Source of the DNA: Oscillospiraceae bacterium | GTDB taxonomy: Bacteria > Bacillota > Clostridia > Oscillospirales > Oscillospiraceae | Direction of reading: 5' to 3' | Assembly (NCBI GenBank): GCA_017465745.1 | Contig: JAFTVM010000073.1 | Coordinates: forward strand, 1-54,868 | DNA: 54,868 nucleotides | Shown: in pieces, positions 16,245 to 24,996 of the stretch | How positions within the stretch are numbered: the stretch's first letter is position 1 | Layout: the number at the start of each line of letters is the position of its first letter | Notes under the pieces: generated by a model | Database searches by the model: none | What the model saw: only the letters and a program-made list of their open reading frames with translations | What the model was told of the DNA's origin: nothing | Made by a program: the position numbers and the translations under genes

Positions 16245-17948
16245 TTATTTCCGGTAGAAGCTGTTGCCGCCGATGAATTCCCGGACCAGGCTGGTGGGAG
16301 GGATCTCATCATCCACATCGGCCTCGATGATGAAGTTCAGGACCTTGACGATGGACTGGACCTCGTCGTAGCACTCGTCCTCGGGCTGAACCGCCTGGAG
16401 CAGGGGGAAGATATGCTTCTTCAGCACCGCCAGCTCGTAGAGCGTGGAGGAATTGAAGATCACATCGGCGTTCTCCTGGTAGGGGAAGATCCAGCGGCGC
16501 TCGCCCCGGCGGACGCTGTCCCACATGCTGAAGGTCTTCTGAACAGACGAACCGCGGCTCTCGAAATCCCGGACAGTACGCCGCAGCAGCCGCAGATAGC
16601 TGGTGGCGATGCGGTTATGGTTATCCAGGTTCAGGGGCAGCAGTGGACTGACATAGAGCCGGAAGACCCGGTTAAAGTCAAAGCCCTCGGGCAGCATTAC
16701 GGGATTCAGGGCGTGCAGGCCTTCGACGATGATGACAGAATCCAGCGTCAGGCGCATCTTGTGGCCCACCCATTCCCGACGGCCGGTCTTGAAATTGAAG
16801 GTGGGGATCTCCACCTCCCGGCCATCCAGCAATGCAACCAGATGCTGGCCGAAAAGATCGGTGTCGATGGTGTTGATATGCTCCAGGTCCAGCTTGCCGT
16901 CGGGGCCGGGGGCGATCTTGTCCCGGTCCAGGTAGTAGTCATCCAGTCCCATCAGGATGGGCTTCTTGCCCCGGACCCGCAGCTGGGTGGCCAGACGGTT
17001 GGCAGAGGTGGTCTTGCCGGAGGAGCTGGGACCTGCCAGCATGACAGCCTGGGCGTTGCGGTCGCAGACCATCTGCGCGATCTCGGAGAATTTCCGCTCA
17101 TGAAGGGCTTCATTGACCCGGATCAGCTCCCGGATGCGGCCGGAGTTCGTCAGGTCGTTCAGATCCGCCACCGTTTCGCATTCCATCAGCTGGCACCAGC
17201 GCTCACTCTCGGCGAACACATCGAAAAAGTGGGGGCTTTCCAGGTATTCAGCTGTCTTTTCCGGATCATTCCGGTCAGGATAGACGAAGAGGAAGCCATT
17301 TTCTGCCTCCCGGATATCCCAGCCCGTCAGATAGCCGGTGGAGGGCATCATCTCGCCGTAGTAGTAGTCGGCAAAATCACCATAGGCGTATTCATCGAAA
17401 TAATCGAATTTCCGCCAGGACAGCAGCCGGGCCTTATCCATCTGGCCGTCGGCTGCAAAATGGTCGATGGCGGCCTGCTTATCCACTCTCCGGCGCAACA
17501 GGGGGATATCCTGCCGGGCCAGTGCCGCCACCCGCGCCTTCAGGGCGTCAGCGGAGAAATCGGGGGCACCGGTGACTTCCATATAGACGCTGGCGCCGAT
17601 GGTGCAGTTCATCTTGGTGACCGCCTTCGGCCACAGCTGGCGCATGGCCAGGAAGATGGCAAACTGGGCGGTGCGGATGTAGGCCTCCTGGCCCAGATCA
17701 TCGGCATAGCGCAGCAGACGCACCTCGCCGCCGGAGGCCGCCATGGCCCGGCGCATGGAGGGACGGTCGGTATTGACATCCTTTTCCCGCACAGGGATGT
17801 AATTCAGGGTAAAGACCTCGCCGGCAATCTTGGCCGCCAGAGGGCGGGAGCGCAGGCTCTTGTCATCCAGGCCCAGCGCCTTGGTAAGCTCCAGAAGGGT
17901 CTGGCCGGGCAGCGCTTCGGTTCTTCTTCCATCAATGATCAGTTCCAT
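16245..17948 (-). CDS. TGS-domain nucleoside (uridine-type) kinase
   Basis: This 567-residue cytoplasmic protein has three parts: an N-terminal ubiquitin-like TGS domain (MELIIDGRRTEALPGQTLLE), a threonyl-tRNA-synthetase-like second domain, and a C-terminal phosphoribulokinase/uridine kinase domain with Walker A AGPSSSGKTT near residue 305. The DDYYLDRD stretch after it is typical of uridine kinases. This fused form is common in Clostridia and Bacteroidetes and is usually annotated nucleoside kinase. The substrate is not proven. The ATG follows GTGAGGTG; the promoter is at 17986-18014. Confidence 0.93.
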   Translation of the reverse strand: MELIIDGRRTEALPGQTLLELTKALGLDDKSLRSRPLAAKIAGEVFTLNYIPVREKDVNTDRPSMRRAMAASGGEVRLLRYADDLGQEAYIRTAQFAIFLAMRQLWPKAVTKMNCTIGASVYMEVTGAPDFSADALKARVAALARQDIPLLRRRVDKQAAIDHFAADGQMDKARLLSWRKFDYFDEYAYGDFADYYYGEMMPSTGYLTGWDIREAENGFLFVYPDRNDPEKTAEYLESPHFFDVFAESERWCQLMECETVADLNDLTNSGRIRELIRVNEALHERKFSEIAQMVCDRNAQAVMLAGPSSSGKTTSANRLATQLRVRGKKPILMGLDDYYLDRDKIAPGPDGKLDLEHINTIDTDLFGQHLVALLDGREVEIPTFNFKTGRREWVGHKMRLTLDSVIIVEGLHALNPVMLPEGFDFNRVFRLYVSPLLPLNLDNHNRIATSYLRLLRRTVRDFESRGSSVQKTFSMWDSVRRGERRWIFPYQENADVIFNSSTLYELAVLKKHIFPLLQAVQPEDECYDEVQSIVKVLNFIIEADVDDEIPPTSLVREFIGGNSFYRK

Positions 17949-17985
17949 AACAGCACCTCACTATTGTGCATAAATTCTAAATGTC

Positions 17986-18014
17986 ATTTTATCACAGTTT
18001 CGGTCATTATGCAA
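17986..18014 (-). promoter_or_regulatory. Promoter of the nucleoside kinase gene
   Basis: TTGCAT (18009-18014), a 17-base spacer and TAAAAT (17986-17991) on the minus strand. Confidence 0.65.
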
Positions 18015-18061
18015 TATATTCTTGATAACACAGAAAATTCTTAAATAATCTCCGGACAGAA

Positions 18062-18092
18062 AATCCCCGGCGGAAACGACCCGCCGGGGATT
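18062..18092 (-). terminator. Terminator after the XRE operon
   Basis: A 12-base GC-rich stem (AATCCCCGGCGG and its complement) with a 7-base loop is followed on the minus strand by TTTTCTG. Confidence 0.85.
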
Positions 18093-18100
18093 CTATGCAA

Positions 18101-18355
18101 TTAAAGGATCACCTGGACGATATCACCGTCAGCACACCGCACATCCACCAGTTCCCAGGCGCCGTGTTTCTTCTTGATGCGCCGCAGCTCGGCACAGAGA
18201 ATTTCCAGCGCCTCCGGCGGAATCGCCTGCATCGCTTCGGCAGCGTATCTGCGGCCGATGGTGTTTGCAAGCTTCACCACAGTTTTACCGATGAGCAGCC
18301 GGGTGGGCAGTACCAGATTCAGGTTCGTTTCCTCCGACTTGATTCGGATCTTCAT
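18101..18355 (-). CDS. Small protein sharing the C-terminal domain of the adjacent XRE regulator
   Basis: This 84-residue soluble protein resembles the C-terminal part of the neighbour at both ends. KIRIKSEETNLNLVLPTRLL matches the start of the neighbour's domain, and LVDVRCADGDIVQVIL matches its end (LVEVESAEGDIVEVVVE). The ATG overlaps the regulator's TGA (ATGA). It looks like a free-standing copy of the sensing or dimerisation domain; function is unknown. Confidence 0.8.
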   Translation of the reverse strand: MKIRIKSEETNLNLVLPTRLLIGKTVVKLANTIGRRYAAEAMQAIPPEALEILCAELRRIKKKHGAWELVDVRCADGDIVQVIL

Positions 18356-18864
18356 TCCACCACCACTTCCACAATGTCGCCCTCAGCGGATTCCACCTCC
18401 ACCAGCTTACCGATGAGGCCCTTTTCCACCAGTTCCAGGATCTTGTTCATATCCACATTTTTCAGGCCATCCATGCCGTTAATCCCGGCCATGCCCGCCA
18501 TACCGGGTCCGATCTCCACGCCAATCTCCATGCACACTTTCACCAGTGTCATGGGCAGATTGACCCGTACCCGGTCTCCCTCGGCACTGTTGACCCGGAT
18601 CCGGAGGGTCAGCTCCTCCAGGCTCTTGCGCTGCTCCACCGGCACCAGACGGACCTCCTCGGATTTACCGGTGAGCAGTTCGTCGGTGGTGATGCCCAGA
18701 ATGGAACACAGCCTGGGCAGCAGACTGATATCGGGACAGGAAGCATCATTCTCCCACTTGCTGACCGCCTGGGAGGATACCCCAAGCTGTTCCGCCAGGG
18801 CCTCCTGGGTCAGATTCTTTTTCTTGCGGTATTTGGCAATACGGCTGCCGATGGTTTCATTCAT
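18352..18864 (-). CDS. XRE-family transcriptional regulator with unknown C-terminal domain
   Basis: This 170-residue protein has an N-terminal lambda-repressor-type helix-turn-helix (RKKKNLTQEALAEQLGVSSQ then AVSKWENDASCPDISLLP). Its C-terminal domain begins near residue 86 with LRIRVNSAEGDRVRVNLP, contains a Gly/Met-rich loop (GPGMAGMAGINGMDG), and ends with an acidic strand. The same domain makes up the next gene. It probably represses its own operon; the signal is unknown. Confidence 0.92.
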   Translation of the reverse strand: MNETIGSRIAKYRKKKNLTQEALAEQLGVSSQAVSKWENDASCPDISLLPRLCSILGITTDELLTGKSEEVRLVPVEQRKSLEELTLRIRVNSAEGDRVRVNLPMTLVKVCMEIGVEIGPGMAGMAGINGMDGLKNVDMNKILELVEKGLIGKLVEVESAEGDIVEVVVE

Positions 18865-18910
18865 ATTGGTTTGCTCCTTTCGTTTGGTGGCTTCATTGTA
18901 GCCCCGGAAA

Positions 18911-18966
18911 GGGCGAAAAACCAGGGAATGTCGGTTGGATCCGACTCAACCAGCGGTTGGATTCCC
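18911..18966 (-). terminator. Probable terminator of metA
   Basis: On the minus strand GGGAAT and ATTCCC enclose an inner GGTTG/CAACC stem, followed by TGGTTTTTCG, right after the metA stop. The structure is imperfect, with direct ATCCAACC copies inside it. Confidence 0.5.
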
Positions 18967-18968
18967 GA

Positions 18969-19904
18969 TCAGTAGGTGGTCTGTTCCTCGCCGACGGCCA
19001 TGATATCATAGGGCGTGGTCTGGTAGACGAAATAATTGAGCCAGTTGCTGAACAGCAGATGGGCATGTCCCCGCCACCGGACGATGGGCTCCTGGGTCTC
19101 GTCGTCATCGGGATAGTAGTTGGCGGGGACCGTGATGGGCTTGCCGGCCTTTTTGTCCCGCAGGTACTCCGCTTCCAGGGTCAGGGGGTCATACTCGGAG
19201 TGCCCGGTGACAAAGATCTGATGACCTTCCTTATTCATGACGGCATAAACACCCGCCTCATCGGAGGACGCCAGAATTTTCAATTCAGGAACCGCCGCGA
19301 TATCCTCCCGCAGCACCGTGGTATGCCGGGAGTGGGGCACATAGAATTCATCGTCGAAGCCCCGCAGCAGGATGGCCCGCTTGTAGTCCCGGCGGTGGGG
19401 ATAGACGCCGAAAAGCTTCTGCCCAAGGGCGTGCTTGTTGATGCCGTAGTGGTAGTAAAGACCCGCCTGGGCGCCCCAGCAGATATGGAAGGTGGAATGG
19501 ACATGGGTCTTGCTCCACTCCATGATCTCGCACAGCTCCGGCCAGTAGTCCACATCCTCGAAGGGCATCTGCTCCACCGGCGCACCGGTGATAACCATAC
19601 CGTCGAATTTCCGGTCCTTGATCTCGTCGAAGGTCTTGTAGAAGGTCAGCAGATGCTCCTCCGACACGTTCTTCGACTTGTGGGAGCACATATGCATCAG
19701 TTCCAGATTCACCTGCAGAGGCGTGTTGCCCAGCAGACGGCTCAGCTGGGTCTCCGTGGCGACTTTCGTGGGCATGAGGTTCAGCAGCAGCAGCTCCAGG
19801 GGGCGGATGTCCTGGGTCCTTGCCCGCTGCTTGGTCATGACGAAGATATTCTCCTGCTTCAGCGTTCCCGCAGCAGGCAGGTCATTGGGGATCCGAATGG
19901 GCAT
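18969..19904 (-). CDS. metA: Homoserine O-acyltransferase MetA, predicted acetyl-CoA type
   Basis: This 311-residue class-I-glutamine-amidotransferase-fold enzyme opens the methionine pathway by acylating homoserine. With the ATG at 19904 the numbering matches the family: catalytic Cys142 ([12 protein letters not shown]), His235 and Glu237 (GHSEYD). The acyl-specificity position 111 is Glu (TGAPVEQ). In the Bacillus cereus enzyme Glu111 goes with acetyl-CoA use, whereas E. coli has Gly and uses succinyl-CoA. So an acetyltransferase is predicted despite the usual succinyltransferase label. AAAAGG precedes this ATG; a GTG at 19913 is the alternative. No SAM riboswitch fits upstream, where only 53 bases are free. 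Confidence 0.96.
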   Translation of the reverse strand: MPIRIPNDLPAAGTLKQENIFVMTKQRARTQDIRPLELLLLNLMPTKVATETQLSRLLGNTPLQVNLELMHMCSHKSKNVSEEHLLTFYKTFDEIKDRKFDGMVITGAPVEQMPFEDVDYWPELCEIMEWSKTHVHSTFHICWGAQAGLYYHYGINKHALGQKLFGVYPHRRDYKRAILLRGFDDEFYVPHSRHTTVLREDIAAVPELKILASSDEAGVYAVMNKEGHQIFVTGHSEYDPLTLEAEYLRDKKAGKPITVPANYYPDDDETQEPIVRWRGHAHLLFSNWLNYFVYQTTPYDIMAVGEEQTTY

Positions 19905-19957
19905 AGTAATCACCTTTTCGCATTTTTATTCCATTCTAGCCCATTCACCACTTTTTG

Positions 19958-20935
19958 TCAATTCTCCAGGGTGGTCAGACTCGTCCCCTGATAGTAGTGG
20001 GCGAGGATCTGTGCATAGGTGCTGCCCAGCACCGCCATGGCGTCGGCGCCGTACTGACTCATCCCGACCCGGTGGCCGAAGCCTTTGGTGGTGATGGTGA
20101 CGGAGTTCAGGTCCGCCGATACCATAAAGGCTGTGGAGCGCAGCCCCAGCATGGTGCGCAGGTCTGTTCCCTGATACACTTCCCCGCCGATCTCCATGGT
20201 CGCCACCCCGCCGCCTGTGGTATAGGTGGTAACGCCGAACCAGCCGGACGGCGTACCGCTGAGATCACGGCCCAGAGCCGATTCAAACTGGGACGCCGTG
20301 AAAACCACCGTATCGGTATAATGGGCCGCCTTCTCCTCCCCCGGACTGCTGACGGACTTCAGATAGGGATAATCCGCTCCCCATACCGCCGCCGCGTCCT
20401 CCGTCACACCGCCGGAGCAGGAAAAATAAGTGGCTTCGATAAGATCCCCCTCATAGGTCAGCACCTGTCCGCTGGTGGCAAGGACGGCATTGCGGATCCT
20501 GTCCACACTATTCTGTGTTCCCCCTGCCGCCAGGTAATCCGATGGCGATATGTAGCTCTGACAGCAGGTGGAGTCGGTACACACCGCCGCCGCATCATGC
20601 CGCCCGCCCCGGTGCTGGGCACGCATGGTGTAAGTCCGTGCCACCACAGCCTGGGCTTTCAGGGCTTCTTCTTCGAAAGACGCCGGCATCTCCCCCAGAA
20701 CCACCCCGGTCAGATATTCGTCCAGCTCCATCTGCACCACTTGCCCCCCCGCCAGAATCGGCACTGTGATACTTCTTTTCTCTATCGGTGCCTGTGTTGC
20801 TTCCGTGGGTACGCCGGTGGTGATCTCGATGATGGTTTCGGGCGTTTCCACGGTGGCCGCGATCCCCAGCATGGCCCCGGGCAGCACCAGTCCCATCATG
20901 GCAGCCAGAAGCATCTCTTTCCAGATCAGTTTCAT
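19958..20935 (-). CDS. SpoIID/LytB-domain protein (stage II sporulation protein D type)
   Basis: This 325-residue protein has an N-terminal membrane anchor or signal (IWKEMLLAAMMGLVLPGAMLG) and a SpoIID domain. Recognisable motifs are LDEYLTGVVLGEMPASFEEE, LKAQAVVARTYTM and, near the end, TTKGFGHRVGMSQYGADAMA. SpoIID is a lytic transglycosylase that thins peptidoglycan during engulfment. The glutamate in VLGEMPASFE is at the catalytic position of the family. The ATG at 20935 follows GAGGAGGG. metA follows 53 bases downstream. Confidence 0.93.
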   Translation of the reverse strand: MKLIWKEMLLAAMMGLVLPGAMLGIAATVETPETIIEITTGVPTEATQAPIEKRSITVPILAGGQVVQMELDEYLTGVVLGEMPASFEEEALKAQAVVARTYTMRAQHRGGRHDAAAVCTDSTCCQSYISPSDYLAAGGTQNSVDRIRNAVLATSGQVLTYEGDLIEATYFSCSGGVTEDAAAVWGADYPYLKSVSSPGEEKAAHYTDTVVFTASQFESALGRDLSGTPSGWFGVTTYTTGGGVATMEIGGEVYQGTDLRTMLGLRSTAFMVSADLNSVTITTKGFGHRVGMSQYGADAMAVLGSTYAQILAHYYQGTSLTTLEN

Positions 20936-20992
20936 TCCATCCCTCCTCTCTCCTATGGTAGCAGTTTGCGTCATCAGATTATGTCGCAATGA

Positions 20993-21021
20993 TTGCAAAC
21001 CGGACAAAAATCTGATATGAT
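20993..21021 (+). promoter_or_regulatory. Promoter of the E2-like / HAD / cutC operon
   Basis: TTGCAA at 20993-20998, a 17-base spacer and TATGAT at 21016-21021, 27 bases before the start codon. Confidence 0.65.
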
Positions 21022-21048
21022 AGGAAAAACCATCACGGAGGTTTTGTT

Positions 21049-21936
21049 ATGGAAAAAGAGAAAAAGAAATGGGGCGACCGGAAGGACGGCGTGTGGCTGA
21101 AGGATATTCCCGCCATGAACCGGATCATGCCCTCGCTGCTGCCCAACCGGGCGGATAACGAAGCCCACATCAGCTTCGAGATCGATGTGCGCCCTCTGAA
21201 TGCCTATCTGGAAAAGGTCAACGCAGGCCGCACCGAGGATAAGTACACCTTCTTCCACCTGATCGCCGCGGCAGCGGGCAAGGCCTTTGTCCTGCGGCCC
21301 AAAATGAACCGTTTTGTGGTTGGAAGCAAGCTGTATCAGCGCAGGGATATCTCCATCGCTTTCACGGTGAAGAAGCGTTTCAACGACCACGCCGAGGAAG
21401 CCCTGGCCTTCTTCCGCTACGACAGCAAGGAGACCATGTCCTCCTTCCACCACAAGATCATGAAGGTCATCCACCAGACCAAGAGCTACGAGGAAAAGGA
21501 CACCTCCACCGGCGCCATGGATATCGTCACGAAGCTGCCCCAGTGGATGATCACGGCTGTGGTCAAGGGCGTTCTGTGGCTGGACAAGCATGGCTGGGCT
21601 CCCGAAGCCCTCATCGGCAGCGATCCCAACCACGCCGCCATTTTCCTGACCAATCTGGGTTCCATCGGCCTGCCCGGCGGCTACCACCATCTGGTCAACT
21701 GGGGAACCAACTCCTGTTTCATTGTGGTGGGCAAAAAATACCTGACCAAGACCTACTTCCCCGACGGACGCGAGGATCTGCACGAGGTGATCCCCCTGGG
21801 TATCACCCTGGACGAGCGTATTGCCGACGGCTACTACTATTCCAGCACCATCGCCCTGGTGAAGGAACTGCTGGATCACCCTGAGCTTCTGGAACTGCCG
21901 GCAGATACCCCTGTGGAATATTCCATCAAGCGATAA
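21049..21936 (+). CDS. 2-oxoacid dehydrogenase E2 / CAT-like acyltransferase domain protein
   Basis: This 295-residue protein is built of a single catalytic-domain-like chloramphenicol acetyltransferase fold without a lipoyl domain. Family landmarks are FEIDVRPLNAYLEKV, FFHLIAAAAGKAF and FLTNLGSIGLPGGYHHL. The C-terminal signature reads LDERIADGYYYSS, where E2/CAT enzymes have D-H-R-x-x-D-G, so the catalytic histidine is replaced by glutamate. Either the family uses different chemistry or the protein is not a classical acyltransferase. It is the first gene of an operon with a HAD phosphatase and cutC. Confidence 0.85.
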   Translation: MEKEKKKWGDRKDGVWLKDIPAMNRIMPSLLPNRADNEAHISFEIDVRPLNAYLEKVNAGRTEDKYTFFHLIAAAAGKAFVLRPKMNRFVVGSKLYQRRDISIAFTVKKRFNDHAEEALAFFRYDSKETMSSFHHKIMKVIHQTKSYEEKDTSTGAMDIVTKLPQWMITAVVKGVLWLDKHGWAPEALIGSDPNHAAIFLTNLGSIGLPGGYHHLVNWGTNSCFIVVGKKYLTKTYFPDGREDLHEVIPLGITLDERIADGYYYSSTIALVKELLDHPELLELPADTPVEYSIKR

Positions 21937-21950
21937 AAGGACGAGTACCT

Positions 21951-22592
21951 ATGACACAGAAAACCATTTTATTTGATCTGGACGGTACCCTCACCGACTC
22001 CGGCGAGGGCATCATCAACTGCGCCAGCCTGGCGCTGACGCATTTCGGTCTGCCGGTGCCCGACCGGGAAGCCATGCGGGTCTTTGTTGGCCCGCCCCTG
22101 CGGGATACTCTGATGCAGTTCGGTGTCAGGCCCGGGGATGTGGAGGAAGCCATGACTGTTTTCCGCTCCCGCTATCTGACCAAAGGCAAGTACGAAAATA
22201 AGCCCTATCCCGGCATCCGAGAGCTGCTGGAACAGCTGCGCAGCCAGGGCCATAAGCTGTATGTGGCCACCTCCAAGCCAGAGATCCAGGCTGTGGATGT
22301 GCTGAACCATTTTGACCTGGCAAAGTATTTTGACATCATTGCCGGCGCCACCATGGACAAGGCCAGAGATTCCAAGGCAGCCGTCATCGCTTACCTGAAA
22401 GATCAGGCCGGGGATATGGCCCAGTCCATTATGGTGGGCGACACCGCCTTCGACGTCACCGGCGCCGCCGCCCACGGCATCCCCACCATCGGCGTGGCCT
22501 GGGGCTACGGTCAGGTGGCGGATATGGAGGCTGCCGGCGCCATCGCCATTGCCGGCACTCCGGAAGAACTTTTCCAACTGCTGCAGAAATGA
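21951..22592 (+). CDS. HAD-superfamily phosphatase (phosphoglycolate phosphatase-like)
   Basis: This 213-residue cytoplasmic phosphatase has motif I FDLDGTLTDSGEG with the nucleophile Asp, motif II VATSKPEI, motif III Lys in DKARDSK and motif IV MVGDTAFDVTGA. An alpha-helical cap of the C1 type lies between motifs I and II. It resembles Gph/PpaX-like phosphatases; the substrate is not determined. It is 14 bases after the E2-like gene and overlaps or abuts cutC. Confidence 0.94.
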   Translation: MTQKTILFDLDGTLTDSGEGIINCASLALTHFGLPVPDREAMRVFVGPPLRDTLMQFGVRPGDVEEAMTVFRSRYLTKGKYENKPYPGIRELLEQLRSQGHKLYVATSKPEIQAVDVLNHFDLAKYFDIIAGATMDKARDSKAAVIAYLKDQAGDMAQSIMVGDTAFDVTGAAAHGIPTIGVAWGYGQVADMEAAGAIAIAGTPEELFQLLQK

Positions 22593-22600
22593 GGGAAGCC

Positions 22601-23347
22601 ATGAAACTGCTGGAAGTATGCGTGGACTCCCTGGCATCCGCCCGGGCAGCCATCGCCGGGGGTGCTGACCGGCTGGAGCTGTGCAGCGCCCTGATCGCCG
22701 GCGGGCTGACCCCCTGCGTCCATCTGTTGGAGCAGATCCGCGTGGAAAGCAATATACCCATCCGCTGCTTGATGCGGCCAAGAGCGGGGGATTTCCTCTA
22801 TGAACGGTCGGAGATCGACCTCATGACGAAACAGATCCGCACGCTCAAAGCAGCTGGCGCCGACGGCTTCGTCATCGGCTGCCTGACGCCGGAGGGTGAT
22901 CTGGATGAAAACGCCATGGCCCCGCTGATCGCAGCGGCAGACGGTGCCGGTCTGACCCTGCACCGCTGCATCGATGTATCCCGCAGCCCTGTGGAGACAT
23001 ATATGGCCGCCAAAAGGCTCGGAATCGATACCGTCCTCACCAGCGGCGCGGCTGCAAGCTGCACGGATGGGCTGCACACCATCGGTATGCTGCTGAACCT
23101 GCGTGACGAGAGGAATGGCCCGGAGGTACTCATCGGCGCAGGCGTCAAGGCGCCTGTGATCCGGGAACTCCTGGCACACCTGCCCGGCGCCCGGGCTTTT
23201 CACATGAGCGGCAAGGCAGAGATCCCCAGCCGCATGGTGTTCCGCCGGGAGGGCGTGCCCATGGGACTGCCCGGTCTGGACGAATGGCACATCCCCCGGA
23301 CGGACGCCGGTGCCATTATGGCTGCAAGAATTGCCCTGGATTCTTAA
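22601..23347 (+). CDS. cutC: CutC family protein
   Basis: This 248-residue TIM-barrel protein was historically linked to copper homeostasis. Family motifs include LLEVCVDSLASARAAIAGGA, RLELCSAL, RCLMRPRAGDFLY and LHRCIDVSRSP. Two starts are possible: 22589, overlapping the HAD stop as ATGA, and 22601, with GAGGG at a normal distance. I chose 22601 because it gives the typical MKLLEVCVDS start. It is last in its operon, followed by a terminator. The biochemical role of the family is still uncertain. Confidence 0.94.
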   Translation: MKLLEVCVDSLASARAAIAGGADRLELCSALIAGGLTPCVHLLEQIRVESNIPIRCLMRPRAGDFLYERSEIDLMTKQIRTLKAAGADGFVIGCLTPEGDLDENAMAPLIAAADGAGLTLHRCIDVSRSPVETYMAAKRLGIDTVLTSGAAASCTDGLHTIGMLLNLRDERNGPEVLIGAGVKAPVIRELLAHLPGARAFHMSGKAEIPSRMVFRREGVPMGLPGLDEWHIPRTDAGAIMAARIALDS

Positions 23348-23380
23348 ATCTGCAATATCTCTTTCAAAAATATGCATTTC

Positions 23381-23415
23381 AGCCCGGCGTATACAAGTAT
23401 ACCGGGCTGTTTTTG
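23381..23415 (+). terminator. Terminator after cutC
   Basis: AGCCCGG and CCGGGCT, with an inner TATA/TATA pairing and a small bulge, are followed by GTTTTTG. Confidence 0.8.
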
Positions 23416-23457
23416 CATTTCTTGTTCAAAGGTTATTCAAATTATGTCCATTTTCTA

Positions 23458-23486
23458 TTGACATTTTTTCCGAAATTATGTATAAT
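23458..23486 (+). promoter_or_regulatory. Perfect consensus sigma-A promoter of the dipeptidase operon
   Basis: TTGACA at 23458-23463, exactly 17 bases, then TATAAT at 23481-23486. It implies strong basal expression and a leader of about 120 bases before the start at 23613. Confidence 0.9.
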
Positions 23487-23612
23487 CAGTTCACTGTGCA
23501 AACACATTTGTTTTCGTACCGTTTCCACTTCCCTATTTATCATTTTTACGATTCACCCGGAAGATGCTGTACTGCACTTCCGGATTTCATTATGTCGAAA
23601 GGCGTGAATGCT

Positions 23613-24983
23613 ATGAATTTGAATGAAGCTGTCCTCCTGAAACAGGAACAGATGATCGCCTGCTTGCAGGAAAATCTGCGCATTCCCAGCGTGGAGGGCA
23701 CACCCGAGGATGGTGCACCCTACGGCGCAGAAGTCCGCCGCAGCCTGGATCATGCACTGGCCGCCGCACGGAAGCTGGGCTTCCGCACTTTTAATGTCGA
23801 CGGCCACATGGGCTGGTGCGAGTACGGCGAAGGTGATGAAATGGTGGCTGTTCTGGGCCATCTGGATGTGGTTCCCGCCGGGGATGGCTGGACCGTGGAT
23901 CCCTACGGCGCTGAGATCAGCGACGGTAAGATCTGGGGACGCGGCACCACCGACGACAAGGGTCCCTCCATCGCCGCCCTCTATGCCCTGGCTGCCCTGC
24001 GGGATACCGGCCTGCCCATCCGCCGCCGCATCCGTGTGCTGCTGGGCTGTAATGAAGAAACCGGCTCTGCCGATGTCAAGTACTACCTGTCCCACGGCGG
24101 TGAAGTGCCTGTCATGGGCTTTACCCCTGACGGCGAGTATCCCGTCATCAACGGTGAAAAGGGTATCATCAACGTCACCTTCTCCCGCAACTACCACCAG
24201 GAAGGTCCCCTGAAGCTGGTGGCCATCAAAGGCGGCTCCGCCCCCAATGTGGTGCCCAGCCACGCCTATGCCGATTTTGAATGCGATGAGGAAACCGCCG
24301 CACAGATCTGCAAGCTGTACGCCTCCTGCATTAAGTTCAGCCGCCGTCCCGGCGGCTTCCGGGTGGAATCCTTCGGTCTCAGCGCCCACGGCTCCACCCC
24401 CGGCCTGGGCGAAAACGCCATCGGCCGCCTGATGCTGGCCCTGGACAATCTCCCCCTTTCCGGCGAGCTGGCTGATGCCATCCACTTTCTGGCAACGAAA
24501 CTGGGTATGGAGACTGACGGTGCTTCCGCCGGCATTGCCCTGCACGATGACATCTCCGGCGGCCTGACCCTGAACTGGGGCACCATCACCGGCGACGCAG
24601 AAAAGCTGAGCCTGAAGATCAACTACCGCTACCCCGTTACCTTCTCCTATGGCGACTGTGCCCCCGCTTTCAATGCGCTGTTTGCAGAAGCAGGCTTCGT
24701 CAAGGATGCCGAGGGCTGCAAGGACAAGCTCTATATCCCCGCAGATTCCGAGCTGGTGTCCTCCCTGATGAAGGTATACCGGGAACAGACCGGCCTGGAG
24801 GGTTCCCCCAAATCCATCGGCGGCGGCACCTACGCCAAGAGCATCCCCAATCTTCTGGCCTTCGGCCCCATCTTCCCCGGCGACGAGATCCGGGAGCATA
24901 AGCCCGATGAATACATCACCATCGACAATCTGGTGAAGAACGCCCAGATCATCGCATATGCCATGTACGAACTGGCAAAATAA
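23613..24983 (+). CDS. M20 family dipeptidase (PepV/Sapep-like)
   Basis: This 456-residue zinc dipeptidase has first metal motif VAVLGHLDVVPAGDGW (His and Asp), bridging Asp in GRGTTDDKGP, Glu pair in GCNEETGSADVKYY, and a lid domain inserted before the C-terminal metal His. Length fits PepV/Sapep (about 450-470) rather than the shorter M20 enzymes. The ATG at 23613 is favoured; GTG 23604 and ATG 23592 are in frame and the ribosome binding site (GAAAGG) is weak for each. It is the first gene of a four-gene operon with a dipeptide epimerase, suggesting recycling of wall-derived or dietary dipeptides. Confidence 0.95.
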   Translation: MNLNEAVLLKQEQMIACLQENLRIPSVEGTPEDGAPYGAEVRRSLDHALAAARKLGFRTFNVDGHMGWCEYGEGDEMVAVLGHLDVVPAGDGWTVDPYGAEISDGKIWGRGTTDDKGPSIAALYALAALRDTGLPIRRRIRVLLGCNEETGSADVKYYLSHGGEVPVMGFTPDGEYPVINGEKGIINVTFSRNYHQEGPLKLVAIKGGSAPNVVPSHAYADFECDEETAAQICKLYASCIKFSRRPGGFRVESFGLSAHGSTPGLGENAIGRLMLALDNLPLSGELADAIHFLATKLGMETDGASAGIALHDDISGGLTLNWGTITGDAEKLSLKINYRYPVTFSYGDCAPAFNALFAEAGFVKDAEGCKDKLYIPADSELVSSLMKVYREQTGLEGSPKSIGGGTYAKSIPNLLAFGPIFPGDEIREHKPDEYITIDNLVKNAQIIAYAMYELAK

Positions 24984-24996
24984 GGAGTAAAATAAT

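Noticed and set aside
16413-18044. 543-codon plus-strand frame over the nucleoside kinase
   Set aside because: Antisense shadow; the minus strand has clear kinase motifs, a ribosome binding site and a promoter.
19905-19957. SAM riboswitch before metA
   Set aside because: Only 53 bases separate metA from the upstream gene, too few for a riboswitch, and no matching elements are seen.
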